From NCBI GenBank assembly GCA_002359635.1, contig DENJ01000026.1:3286-10709 (forward strand): a stretch of DNA of 7,424 nt, in the 5' to 3' direction. Numbering within the stretch: the first letter of the stretch is position 1; each line of letters starts with the position of its first letter. Positions 1-7,137 of this stretch are shown here, piece by piece. Made by a program: the position numbers and the translations under genes. The stretch comes from Burkholderiales bacterium UBA2647 (lineage in GTDB: Bacteria; Pseudomonadota; Gammaproteobacteria; Burkholderiales; Burkholderiaceae_E). The notes under the pieces are model-generated. The model saw nothing but the letters and a program-made list of their open reading frames with translations. It was not told the origin of the DNA and searched no databases.

Positions 1-474
1 CCCCTCGGTGATCGGCACGTGCGACACAATCGTCTTGCCAATATTTGCCTGCCAAATCCGAATCACCGCCATACCGTTATGAGGGACGCGTGCTGGGTCG
101 ACCAAGCCGTTGCTCACGGCAAAAGGTCCAACCGCCGCTGAAAGATTGCCGCAATTACCGCTCCAATCGACAAAGGCCGAATCAATCGAGACTTGACCGA
201 ACAGGTAATCGACATCGTGGTCAGAGCGGCTGCTTTTTGAAAGGATTACGGTTTTACTGGTGCTTGATGTTGCGCCGCCCATACCATCGATTTGCTTACC
301 ATAGGGGTCGGGGCTTCCAATGACCCGCAAAAGCAACTGATCTCTTGCTTCTCCCGGGACTTGGGCTGCAGCCGGCAGATCCTCAAGGCGAAAAAATACG
401 CCCTTGCTCGTGCCACCGCGCATATAGGTGGCTGGGATTCGGATTTGGGGTCTATTGGGCATGGCAACACTCAT
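1..474 (-). CDS. prpF: 2-methylaconitate cis-trans isomerase PrpF, N-terminal part (cut by window edge)
   Basis: PrpF isomerises the 2-methylaconitate made by AcnD into the cis form used by a normal aconitase, in the cytoplasmic methylcitrate cycle for propionyl-CoA. I read 158 residues from ATG at 474; the frame is open to base 1, so the remaining C-terminal part (the family is roughly 390-400 residues) lies outside the window. Family hallmarks visible in the translation are MRGGTSKG (18-25), GSPDPYGKQIDGMGGATSS (53-71), K74 in STSKTV, and GNCGNLSAAVGPFA (106-119) with C108; this lysine and cysteine regions are conserved in the diaminopimelate-epimerase-like PrpF fold. The start ATG overlaps the acnD stop as ATGA (474-471), implying translational coupling; a second in-frame ATG at 462 is possible, and only a weak AGG lies upstream. 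Identity is secure; the exact start is less so. Confidence 0.93.
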   Translation of the reverse strand, partial: MSVAMPNRPQIRIPATYMRGGTSKGVFFRLEDLPAAAQVPGEARDQLLLRVIGSPDPYGKQIDGMGGATSSTSKTVILSKSSRSDHDVDYLFGQVSIDSAFVDWSGNCGNLSAAVGPFAVSNGLVDPARVPHNGMAVIRIWQANIGKTIVSHVPITEG

Positions 475-3062
475 TTGGCTTGACCTGCTTCAAGGAAATC
501 CTGCGCAAATCGTTGCAAGACACCCCCTGCATCGTAAATGGATACTTCCTCGGCGGTATCGAGCCGACAGGTTACGGGTACGTCAATCGATTCCCCATTG
601 CGGCGATGAATCAGCAGCGTGAGCGTTGCATTTGGTTTGCGTTTACCAAGCACATCAAAGGTTTCCGTGCCGTCGATCCCCAGGCTTTTTCTGGTGGTGC
701 CTGCTTTGAATTCGAGGGGTAAGACCCCCATCCCAATGAGGTTGGTGCGGTGGATGCGCTCAAAGCCCTCGGCGACAATCGCTTCCACACCTGCTAAGCG
801 TACGCCTTTGGCGGCCCAGTCTCGCGACGAGCCCTGACCGTAGTCGGCGCCTGCGATGATGATGAGAGGCTGGCGGCGCTCCATGTAGGTTTCGATCGCC
901 TCCCACATACGCATGACCTGGCCCTCGGGTTCGACCCTCGCTAGCGATCCTTTTTTTACTTGACCCTCAACAATCGCCATCTCGTTGACCAGTGTAGGGT
1001 TGGCAAAGGTGGCACGTTGTGCTGTGAGGTGATCACCGCGATGGGTGGCGTAGGAGTTGAAATCCTCCTCAGGTAGACCCATCTTTTTCAAATACTCACC
1101 TGCCGCGCTATCTGGGAGAATGGCGTTTGAGGGTGAGAGGTGATCGGTGGTGATGTTATCGCCCAAAACCGCAAGCGGCCGAAGGCCTCGCAAGCCTCTT
1201 TCACCAGCCAGCGCGCCCTCCCAGTAAGGTGGGCGGCGAATATAGGTGGACTGGGGACGCCAGTCGTAGCGTGGCGCAACACGCTGGCCTTTATCTTCGC
1301 GAATCGCAAACATTTCGCTATAGACTTTGCGAAATTGCTCGGGCTTTACCGATGCGCGCATCACGGCATCGATCTCCTCGTCGCTTGGCCAGAGATCCTT
1401 GAGTCGAATTTCCTTACCGTCAACGACAGTGAAAACATCTTTCTCAATATCAAATCGGATGGTCCCCGCCAAGGCATAAGCGACCACCAACGGCGGCGAG
1501 GCGAGGAAAGCCTGTTTGGCATAGGGGTGGATGCGTCCGTCAAAATTTCGGTTGCCCGAAAGCACGGCGGTCGCGTAGAGGTCGCGCTCGATGATCTCTT
1601 GTTGAATCGCCGGATCAAGCGCACCGGACATGCCGTTGCACGTGGTGCAAGCGAAAGCTACAACGCCAAAGCCTAGCTTTTCGAGCTCGGGTAAGAGCCC
1701 CGATTCGCGTAAATACTCGGCTCCCACCCGGGATCCTGGCGCAAGCGAGGATTTCACCCAGGGTTTTCGGCTAAGGCCGAGTCTGTTGGCATTGCGAGCA
1801 AGTAGCCCGGCGGCAATCACATTGCGGGGATTACTCGTGTTGGTACAACTGGTGATCGCCGCGATGATCACCGCACCATCAGGCATTTGACCAGGCGTTG
1901 ACTCCCAGGCAGCAGCGATGCCTTTGCTTGATAGTTCCGCGGTCGCCACCCGAGCATGTGGGTTTGAGGGCCCCGCAATATTGCGCACCACACTCGAAAG
2001 ATCAAATGCCAAGTTGCGTTCGTATTGGGCGCCTGCGAGACAATCGGCCCACAGACCAGCGGTGCGGGCATAGGTCTCAACCAGCTTGACCTGTTCGTCG
2101 TCGCGTCCCGTGAGCTTTAAATAGTCGATGGTTTGTTGATCGATAAAAAACATGGCCGCTGTTGCGCCATATTCAGGGGCCATATTAGAGATGGTTGCAC
2201 GATCACCCAGTGAAAGCGCAGCGGCACCTTCGCCGTGAAACTCCAAATAAGCGCCCACCACTTTTTGCTTGCGCAAAAATTCGGTGAGTGCCAGGACGAT
2301 ATCCGTAGCCATGATGCCAGCGGCGGGCTTGCCACTTAATTTCACGCCAACAATGTCGGGTAGCCTCATCCACGAAGCCCGTCCCAACATGACATTTTCT
2401 GCTTCAAGACCACCGACGCCTATGGCGATTACACCGAGCGCATCCACATGGGGGGTGTGGCTGTCGGTACCCACGCAGGTATCCGGGAAGGCAACGCCTG
2501 CTTGTACTTGGATAACCGGTGACATTTTCTCCAGGTTGATTTGATGCATGATCCCGTTGCCTGGCGGGATGACATCGACATTTTCAAAAGCGAGCCGAGT
2601 CCATTCGATGAAATGAAAGCGGTCTTCGTTTCGGCGATCTTCAATGGCGCGGTTCTTCTCGAAGGCCTGGGGATCATCGCCGCCGCATTCCACGGCTAAT
2701 GAATGGTCAACAATCAGTTGCACCGGCACCACAGGGTTGACCTGGGCAGGGTCGCCGCCCTGATCCGCAATCGCATCGCGCAAGCCTGCAAGATCGACCA
2801 AAGCGGTTTGCCCAAGAATGTCATGACACACGACACGTGCCGGATACCAGGGAAAGTCACGCTCGCGCTTGCGCTCAATCAACTGTCGCAGCGAATCTTC
2901 GAGCGTATCCGGATCACAGCGGCGAACGAGGTTTTCGGCCAACACCCTTGAGGTGTAGGGCAGTTCGTCCCAGGCGTTGGTGGCAATGGCGTTGACGGCG
3001 GCGCGGGCGTCGAAGTAATCGAGCGCAGTACCGGGAAGCGGGGTGCGGTAGGCGGTATTCAT
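471..3062 (-). CDS. acnD: Fe/S-dependent 2-methylcitrate dehydratase AcnD (aconitase family)
   Basis: AcnD dehydrates 2-methylcitrate to 2-methylaconitate in the methylcitrate cycle and needs PrpF, encoded next, to give the isomer used downstream. From ATG at 3062 it is 863 residues, the usual AcnD length. The order is that of aconitases: N-terminal catalytic domains with VGTDSHTPH (197-205), cluster-ligand cysteines C406 in TSCTNTSNP and C472/C475 in CTTCNGMSG, then the swivel domain from about residue 626 (GDNITTDHLSP) with GADYGQGSSRDWAAKG (738-753). The opening MNTAYRTPLPGTALDYFDAR and the HSLAVECGG/NRAIEDRRNEDRFHF region match AcnD rather than AcnA or AcnB. The frame continues up to a GTG at 3104, but family alignment from memory favours 3062; neither start has a clear Shine-Dalgarno. 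All three cluster cysteines are present and no frameshift is seen. It is the first gene of its unit, opposite the TRAP operon. Confidence 0.96.
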   Translation of the reverse strand: MNTAYRTPLPGTALDYFDARAAVNAIATNAWDELPYTSRVLAENLVRRCDPDTLEDSLRQLIERKRERDFPWYPARVVCHDILGQTALVDLAGLRDAIADQGGDPAQVNPVVPVQLIVDHSLAVECGGDDPQAFEKNRAIEDRRNEDRFHFIEWTRLAFENVDVIPPGNGIMHQINLEKMSPVIQVQAGVAFPDTCVGTDSHTPHVDALGVIAIGVGGLEAENVMLGRASWMRLPDIVGVKLSGKPAAGIMATDIVLALTEFLRKQKVVGAYLEFHGEGAAALSLGDRATISNMAPEYGATAAMFFIDQQTIDYLKLTGRDDEQVKLVETYARTAGLWADCLAGAQYERNLAFDLSSVVRNIAGPSNPHARVATAELSSKGIAAAWESTPGQMPDGAVIIAAITSCTNTSNPRNVIAAGLLARNANRLGLSRKPWVKSSLAPGSRVGAEYLRESGLLPELEKLGFGVVAFACTTCNGMSGALDPAIQQEIIERDLYATAVLSGNRNFDGRIHPYAKQAFLASPPLVVAYALAGTIRFDIEKDVFTVVDGKEIRLKDLWPSDEEIDAVMRASVKPEQFRKVYSEMFAIREDKGQRVAPRYDWRPQSTYIRRPPYWEGALAGERGLRGLRPLAVLGDNITTDHLSPSNAILPDSAAGEYLKKMGLPEEDFNSYATHRGDHLTAQRATFANPTLVNEMAIVEGQVKKGSLARVEPEGQVMRMWEAIETYMERRQPLIIIAGADYGQGSSRDWAAKGVRLAGVEAIVAEGFERIHRTNLIGMGVLPLEFKAGTTRKSLGIDGTETFDVLGKRKPNATLTLLIHRRNGESIDVPVTCRLDTAEEVSIYDAGGVLQRFAQDFLEAGQAK

Positions 3063-3394
3063 AGCGCTGATTTTACCGAATGGTGTGGGGAAGGGACGCT
3101 GCACGCCGGAAAACCGCTGCAGTCAACCCTAAGTGGGCTGTGCGCAAAGCTCAGCGACTCGTCCCAGCTATTTAACGGTTTAGTACTTGCGCACCCTTGG
3201 TCAGTTCACTTGAGCCTTTGGCAACGAGCGTCAACGGATCGTTGGTGATTAATTTGTCGCTTTTCGCAAAAATTTAGTCAATCGATACGGAATGTCGCGA
3301 GTGGTGGTTTCGGTCGTTTAGATTAACAGCTAGACTCTCTAGAACGGTCAGCTTTTTTCCTAGACTTGGTCGACAAACAAAAAGGGGAGACAAC
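3063..3394. promoter_or_regulatory. Divergent intergenic region between acnD and the TRAP operon
   Basis: This 332-base interval separates the start of acnD (leftward) from dctP (rightward) and must carry the promoters of both units. I found no convincing sigma-70 or sigma-54 promoter on either strand: boxes such as TAGACT at 3331 or 3361 match a -10 only partly and lack a good -35. The stretch 3241-3340 is visibly richer in A/T than its surroundings, as expected near promoters. A TGCGCA hexamer occurs at 3141 and 3188. The only ordered structure I trust is the CTAGA repeat group listed separately. No small gene with a plausible ribosome binding site was seen. Confidence 0.6.
3330..3366. promoter_or_regulatory. 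Candidate operator: CTAGA inverted repeat plus downstream direct copy
   Basis: CTAGACTCTCTAG at 3330-3342 is a perfect inverted repeat with 5-base arms and a 3-base centre. CTAGACT recurs at 3360-3366, exactly 30 bases (about three helical turns) after its first copy at 3330. The group sits 29-65 bases before the dctP start codon, where a repressor or activator of the TRAP operon could bind. CTAG is generally scarce in proteobacterial DNA, which makes three occurrences in 37 bases notable. No regulator gene is present in the window, so the binding protein is unknown; short arms mean chance cannot be excluded. Confidence 0.35.
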
Positions 3395-4387
3395 ATGCAA
3401 CGTAGGTCTTTTATTCGCGCCTCTGGAGCGGTGGCTGTTAGTTCCGTCTCCAACGTCGGTCGCGCTCAAGCGCAGGCCATCACGCTGAACGGCGCTTCGC
3501 AGTTCAATGATGATCATCCCTACACCATGGCGATGCAGCGTTTTGCTGAACTGATTAAGAAGTACTACGACCAGCCCGTAAATTTTGTGATTCACAAAAA
3601 CAGTGCCTTGGGGCTTGAAAAGCAATACGTCGAATACATGGCTGCGGGTAAGGCTGTTGATTTTGCAGTCGCTTCGCCCGCTCATATGTCGACGTTTTCT
3701 AAAGCAGCGCCTTTCATCGATGCCCCTTTTCTTTTCCGTGATCTGGCTCATTGGAAAAAAGTGATCGACCAGGATCTCTTTAAGACAATTGCCGACGACA
3801 TCGCCAAGCGTGCAGGGGTGATGCTGATTGGTTACGGTGGTGGTGGTGTCCGTAATATTTTCGCTAACAAAGCGGTGAGCAATCTGGGCGAAATGAAGGG
3901 CCTGAAGGTTAGGGTTCAGGGGGCGCCAATCTGGAGTAAGACTTTTGCTGCAGCTGGGATGGCTCCCACCGTCATCGCTTATAACGAAATCTATAACGCC
4001 ATCCAGAACGGTGTGATTCAGGCGGGTGAAAACGAGGCGGCAGGGGTGGAGCAGATGAAGTTTTTTGAGGTTGCGCCTAACCTTAATATGACTCAGCACG
4101 CCATTACGATTCGGCCTTTATGCTTTTCTTTCAAGACATTTCAGCGTCTGCCCAAAGGCCTCCAGGATGCGGTTGTGCGTGCGGGCAAGGAAGCCGGTCT
4201 ATACGGCGGTGAAATCGAATCCGGCAGCGACGGACAAAGGTTGGAGGCGCTTGAAAAAGCGGGTCGCCTTAAGCGTATTCCTTTTGCCGATCGTTCTGGT
4301 ATGAAAAAGCTTGTAGATCCTGTAATGGCTGCATACGCTAAAGAAATCGACGCCTTTGCTGTTTACGAAAAAATTAATGCAACCTGA
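3395..4387 (+). CDS. dctP: TRAP transporter periplasmic solute receptor, DctP family
   Basis: This 330-residue protein is the periplasmic receptor that delivers a ligand, usually an organic acid, to the DctQM permease encoded next. The leader has a twin-arginine motif (QRRSFIRAS, 2-10), a weakly hydrophobic core and an AQAQA cleavage region near 24-28, suggesting Tat export. The mature part follows the DctP pattern: GYGGGGVRNIF (147-155), GLKVRVQGAP (169-178), YNEIYNAIQNGVIQAGEN (196-213). R153, R173 and N213 have the same spacing (20 and 40) as SiaP residues R127, R147 and N187 recalled from memory; the second arginine holds the ligand carboxylate in this family, so a carboxylate ligand is likely. 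AGGGGAGA ends 4 bases before the ATG, a strong ribosome site. Its 3' end overlaps dctQ. The actual substrate cannot be read from sequence; the dct symbol names the family, not C4-dicarboxylate specificity. Confidence 0.92.
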   Translation: MQRRSFIRASGAVAVSSVSNVGRAQAQAITLNGASQFNDDHPYTMAMQRFAELIKKYYDQPVNFVIHKNSALGLEKQYVEYMAAGKAVDFAVASPAHMSTFSKAAPFIDAPFLFRDLAHWKKVIDQDLFKTIADDIAKRAGVMLIGYGGGGVRNIFANKAVSNLGEMKGLKVRVQGAPIWSKTFAAAGMAPTVIAYNEIYNAIQNGVIQAGENEAAGVEQMKFFEVAPNLNMTQHAITIRPLCFSFKTFQRLPKGLQDAVVRAGKEAGLYGGEIESGSDGQRLEALEKAGRLKRIPFADRSGMKKLVDPVMAAYAKEIDAFAVYEKINAT

Positions 4388-4910
4388 TCTAGGGAGGGGG
4401 AGTCCCTCCCGACGTGCAGCTTGGCGTGTCGTTGGCGATGTGTGGTATCGCTTGCTTTGTGGCTTGCTGGTGCTTGCATTGGTCGTTCTTCTGATTCCAG
4501 TATCACTACAGATTGTTTCACGACATACGGAACTGATTCCGGGCTATATCTGGACCGAGGAACTCGCCCGCCTTATGTTCATATGGACCATCATGATTGG
4601 TGCGATGCTCGGGATGCGCGAGCGCAGTCACTTCGTTGTCGACTTATGGCCTAGTTTGTCGCCGAAAGCACACGCCCGGCTCGAGTTGTTGTCGGGACTG
4701 TGCATCTTTGTATTTGCTGCTGTTTTCTTATACGGTGGGTGGCAATTTACTGAATTTGCCCTTTACCGAATCTCCGAACTTGCCGAGCTGCCGCTTTGGA
4801 CCATTCACATGGCTTGGCCACTGCTCGGACTCACCTGGCTCCTGTTTCAGGGGGAACACATGGTCGACATGTTTCGCCTTGCGGGAAGCGGCGCACCGAA
4901 GGCTGAGTGA
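4377..4910 (+). CDS. dctQ: TRAP transporter small permease subunit, DctQ family
   Basis: DctQ is the small inner-membrane subunit that joins the large permease DctM in sodium-coupled uptake of the receptor's ligand. From ATG at 4377 the product is 177 residues with four hydrophobic segments (about 26-48, 65-80, 103-121 and 138-157). The family signature WTEELARLMFIW is at 59-70, followed by GMRERSHFVVD (79-89), also typical. The chosen start overlaps the end of dctP by 11 bases and has no Shine-Dalgarno, so translation probably depends on ribosomes finishing dctP. An in-frame GTG at 4440 would remove the polar N-terminus while keeping all membrane segments and is the main alternative; a TTG at 4356 lies deeper in dctP and is unlikely. 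A strong hairpin falls within the first codons. dctM follows directly. Family assignment is firm, start moderate. Confidence 0.88.
   Translation: MQPDLGRGSPSRRAAWRVVGDVWYRLLCGLLVLALVVLLIPVSLQIVSRHTELIPGYIWTEELARLMFIWTIMIGAMLGMRERSHFVVDLWPSLSPKAHARLELLSGLCIFVFAAVFLYGGWQFTEFALYRISELAELPLWTIHMAWPLLGLTWLLFQGEHMVDMFRLAGSGAPKAE
4392..4410 (+). promoter_or_regulatory. GC-rich hairpin at the dctP-dctQ junction
   Basis: GGGAGGG (4392-4398) and CCCTCCC (4404-4410) can pair perfectly around the 5-base loop GGAGT, starting 5 bases after the dctP stop codon. There is no T-run after it, so it is not an intrinsic terminator. It could protect the 3' end of a processed dctP message, favouring receptor over permease, and it hides a purine run that resembles a strong Shine-Dalgarno but has no in-frame start at a proper distance. 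If dctQ starts at 4377, the structure is inside its early coding sequence. Function is inferred from position only. Confidence 0.5.
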
Positions 4911-4911
4911 T

Positions 4912-6231
4912 TTGGGCAATCTTTTGTTTTCGCCAGGGCAGGCCGCCGCGCTGCTCTTCGGGGTGTTCTTTCTCTTGTTAGTCTTGCGGGTGCCCGTTGC
5001 AGTCGCGCTTGGGTTGGCCTGCCTACCGATGCTTGCACTTGAACCTCAACTGTCTTTGATGTTGTTGGTACAGGAAACCTTCAATGCCTATAACTCGTTC
5101 ATCCTGCTTGCGGTACCGTTTTTTCTCTTGACCGCTAACCTTATGAACATTGGCGGCATCACCGATAGGTTGGTGCGTCTGTCGCGCGCCCTGGTTGGAC
5201 GCTTGCCCGGAAGCCTGGCCCAGGTCAATGTCGTATTGTCGATTTTCTTTGCCGGTATTTCGGGCTCGTCCACCGCTGATGCGGCAAGTCAAGGAAAAAT
5301 TTTTATCGATGCGCAGATAAAAGAGGGCTACGACCCAAGTTTTTCGGTGGCGATTACTGCAGTTTCGGCCGTGATGGCCGTGATCATACCTCCTTCGATC
5401 TTGATGATCGTCTGGGGGGGCGTTCTCACCACCTCAATCGGGGCACTTTTTCTTGCCGGCATCATTCCGGGGCTGCTGATCGGGCTTGTGCAAATGGTCA
5501 CTGTCCACTTCTACGCTGTTCGACGTGGTTACCCGACCTATAGATCGTCGAGTCTGAGAGAAATGATGGTCGCCTTCTGGGTGTCAATTCCTGCCTTGAT
5601 GACGCCTGTGATTATCATCGGTGGCAAGATATTTGGATGGTTCACCGCTACGGAATCGGCTGCTGTTGCGGTGATTTATGCGGCAGCCTTGTCTGTGCTT
5701 ATTTATCGGGAGATGGATCTTAAGGGCGTTTACCAAGCACTACTCGATACGGGTCGACTCGCCGGTGTGACGCTTTTTTGCGTGGGTACGGCCAGTGCTT
5801 TCGGCTGGATCATGGCCTATTACCAGATCCCGCAAAGCCTGCTTGCCAATATGCTTTCTTGGGACATGAATGCAACGACTGCGGGGCTTTTTATCGCATC
5901 GGTGTTTTTGGTCGTAGGATGCTTCTTGGATGCGATTCCGGCAATCATTATTGTTGGCGCAATCTTGCAACCCCTCGCGAAATCGGTTGGTATGGACCCC
6001 GTGCACTTTGCTATGGTCGGTATCGTATCGTTAGCGTTTGGTTTGGTAACACCGCCTTATGGCTTGTGCTTAATGATCTCATGCGCAGTTGCTAACGTTC
6101 GGATGCACACCGTAATTAAAGATGTAATCATCATGCTGTTGCCCATGTTGGGCGTCCTACTGCTTGTGATTATCTGGCCGCAGGTCTCTTTGTTCCTGCC
6201 TGGACTCATATCCCCAGAAATGTTGAGGTAA
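4912..6231 (+). CDS. dctM: TRAP transporter large permease subunit, DctM family
   Basis: DctM is the membrane channel subunit of the TRAP transporter, thought to carry both sodium sites and the substrate path. From TTG at 4912 it has 439 residues, normal for the family (about 425-440), and is hydrophobic throughout, starting directly with a membrane segment. Signature stretches are FAGISGSSTADAASQG (113-128), IIPPSILMIVWG (158-169), GWFTATESAAVAV (242-254) and FGLVTPPYGL (376-385). The frame is open far upstream to 4597, but that part only shadows dctQ and lacks family similarity. I chose TTG 4912, one base after the dctQ stop, because AAGG lies 9 bases upstream and no ATG or GTG fits; TTG at 4924 is an alternative. 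The reading frame is intact. Spacing to dctQ and to the dioxygenase (3 bases) marks one operon. Confidence 0.92.
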   Translation: MGNLLFSPGQAAALLFGVFFLLLVLRVPVAVALGLACLPMLALEPQLSLMLLVQETFNAYNSFILLAVPFFLLTANLMNIGGITDRLVRLSRALVGRLPGSLAQVNVVLSIFFAGISGSSTADAASQGKIFIDAQIKEGYDPSFSVAITAVSAVMAVIIPPSILMIVWGGVLTTSIGALFLAGIIPGLLIGLVQMVTVHFYAVRRGYPTYRSSSLREMMVAFWVSIPALMTPVIIIGGKIFGWFTATESAAVAVIYAAALSVLIYREMDLKGVYQALLDTGRLAGVTLFCVGTASAFGWIMAYYQIPQSLLANMLSWDMNATTAGLFIASVFLVVGCFLDAIPAIIIVGAILQPLAKSVGMDPVHFAMVGIVSLAFGLVTPPYGLCLMISCAVANVRMHTVIKDVIIMLLPMLGVLLLVIIWPQVSLFLPGLISPEMLR

Positions 6232-6234
6232 TCA

Positions 6235-7137
6235 ATGACTGCAAAGGCACTGTGTCCTGTTGCACATGCGGCTCCTGAGCCCCAATTGGCCATACAAGAT
6301 CGCCTCAAAGCAATTCCGATAGGTGTCTTTGGCGCAAGCTTAAGTGAATTCGATATAAACCTTGATCTCAATGATCGTAGCTTCATTGAGATCGAAAAGC
6401 TTTTTTACGAATCACATCTTTTGGTGCTACGTGGTCAGTCGCTTTCCCCTAGGCAATTTCATGATTGGGCCTGTCGATTTGGGAGGCCAGAGCCCCATGT
6501 GATTAATCAGTTTCATCACCAAGCGTTGGCCGATATTCTTTGGCTTTCTAATGTGGTGCGGGAAGGGGTGCCGCTAGGGCTTGCCGATGCTGGTACTTAT
6601 TTCCATACCGACTATTCCTATCTTTCCGAGGTTGCCCGTGCGACAACGCTTTACTCGATTGAAGTTCCCCGCGTTGGCGGCAACACGCTCTTTGCGGATC
6701 AAACCGCCGCCTGGGAGGATTTATCGAGCGCAATGAAGCATCAAGTTCAGGATCTCATGGTGCGGCATCATTATGGCAATCGAGATGATCTCGATGAAAC
6801 TTCTCGTACGGTTGCATCGCTGCTTTCGGATGAACAGAAAGTTCGCGTCGACTGGGTGACTCACCCGCTTGTGATAACACACTGGTATACCGGCCGTAAG
6901 GCTCTTTATGCGGTATCCGGAAGTTCCTTCGAGATTGAGGGTATGACGCAAATAGAGGGGCGTGAACTTCTCGACCAACTCAAGCAGCACGCAACGCATC
7001 CGCGTTACCAACTGAGTCTGAGCTATGCGGTGGGTGATGTGGTGATATGGGATAACCTTGCCTTGTTGCATGCCGCAACACTTACCGATCCTCAAATGGC
7101 TCGCACGCTCTGGCGAATCACTGTTAAGTCACCCTAA
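6235..7137 (+). CDS. TauD/TfdA-family Fe(II)- and 2-oxoglutarate-dependent dioxygenase
   Basis: Enzymes of this family couple decarboxylation of 2-oxoglutarate to hydroxylation of a substrate, often one that then falls apart (taurine, 2,4-D, other acids), in the cytoplasm. The 300-residue product has the iron triad H124-x-D126 (FHTDYSY) and H279 (LLHAATL), and R290 plus R294 (ARTLWRI) where TauD has its 2-oxoglutarate arginines; the 11-residue gap from H279 to R290 matches TauD H255-R266. VLRGQSLSPRQFHDWACRFG (64-83) and EVPRVGGNTLFADQ (143-156) are family blocks. Phenylalanine 123 occupies the place often held by tryptophan before the HxD. GAGG ends 6 bases before the ATG and the gene begins 3 bases after dctM, so it belongs to the TRAP operon and probably acts on the imported compound. 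It is not assignable to TauD, TfdA or another named member; the substrate is unknown. Confidence 0.88.
   Translation: MTAKALCPVAHAAPEPQLAIQDRLKAIPIGVFGASLSEFDINLDLNDRSFIEIEKLFYESHLLVLRGQSLSPRQFHDWACRFGRPEPHVINQFHHQALADILWLSNVVREGVPLGLADAGTYFHTDYSYLSEVARATTLYSIEVPRVGGNTLFADQTAAWEDLSSAMKHQVQDLMVRHHYGNRDDLDETSRTVASLLSDEQKVRVDWVTHPLVITHWYTGRKALYAVSGSSFEIEGMTQIEGRELLDQLKQHATHPRYQLSLSYAVGDVVIWDNLALLHAATLTDPQMARTLWRITVKSP

Noticed and set aside
1140..1676. Open frame of 178 codons on the plus strand opposite acnD.
   Set aside because: It is antisense to the conserved cluster-cysteine region of acnD and shows no protein-family features.
3063..3104. Extension of acnD upstream to a GTG at 3104 (14 extra residues).
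   Set aside because: The extra residues are not part of the recognised AcnD N-terminus, which begins MNTAYR; no clear ribosome site supports the GTG.
3097..3121. Repeated CGCTGCA near the acnD start as a regulatory repeat.
   Set aside because: It is short, and one copy falls in the open frame upstream of the chosen start; nothing else supports a role.
3141..3193. Two TGCGCA hexamers in the divergent region as an operator pair.
   Set aside because: A six-base self-complementary word twice in 330 bases can easily be chance, and there is no flanking symmetry or useful phasing.
3367..3377. TTGGTCGACAA as a GntR-type operator before dctP.
   Set aside because: Only the central GTCGAC is truly symmetric; the outer bases do not pair about the same centre.
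3323..4099. Long open frame of 258 codons on the minus strand opposite dctP.
   Set aside because: It lies antisense to a clear DctP gene, has no recognisable domain or ribosome site, and its composition looks like a frame shadow.
4392..4410. The dctP-dctQ hairpin as a Rho-independent terminator.
   Set aside because: There is no T-run after the stem and the downstream genes clearly belong to the same operon.
4597..4911. Upstream extension of the dctM frame by about 105 codons.
   Set aside because: It overlaps dctQ in another frame, and the translation does not look like a DctM N-terminus; the family length fits a start near 4912.
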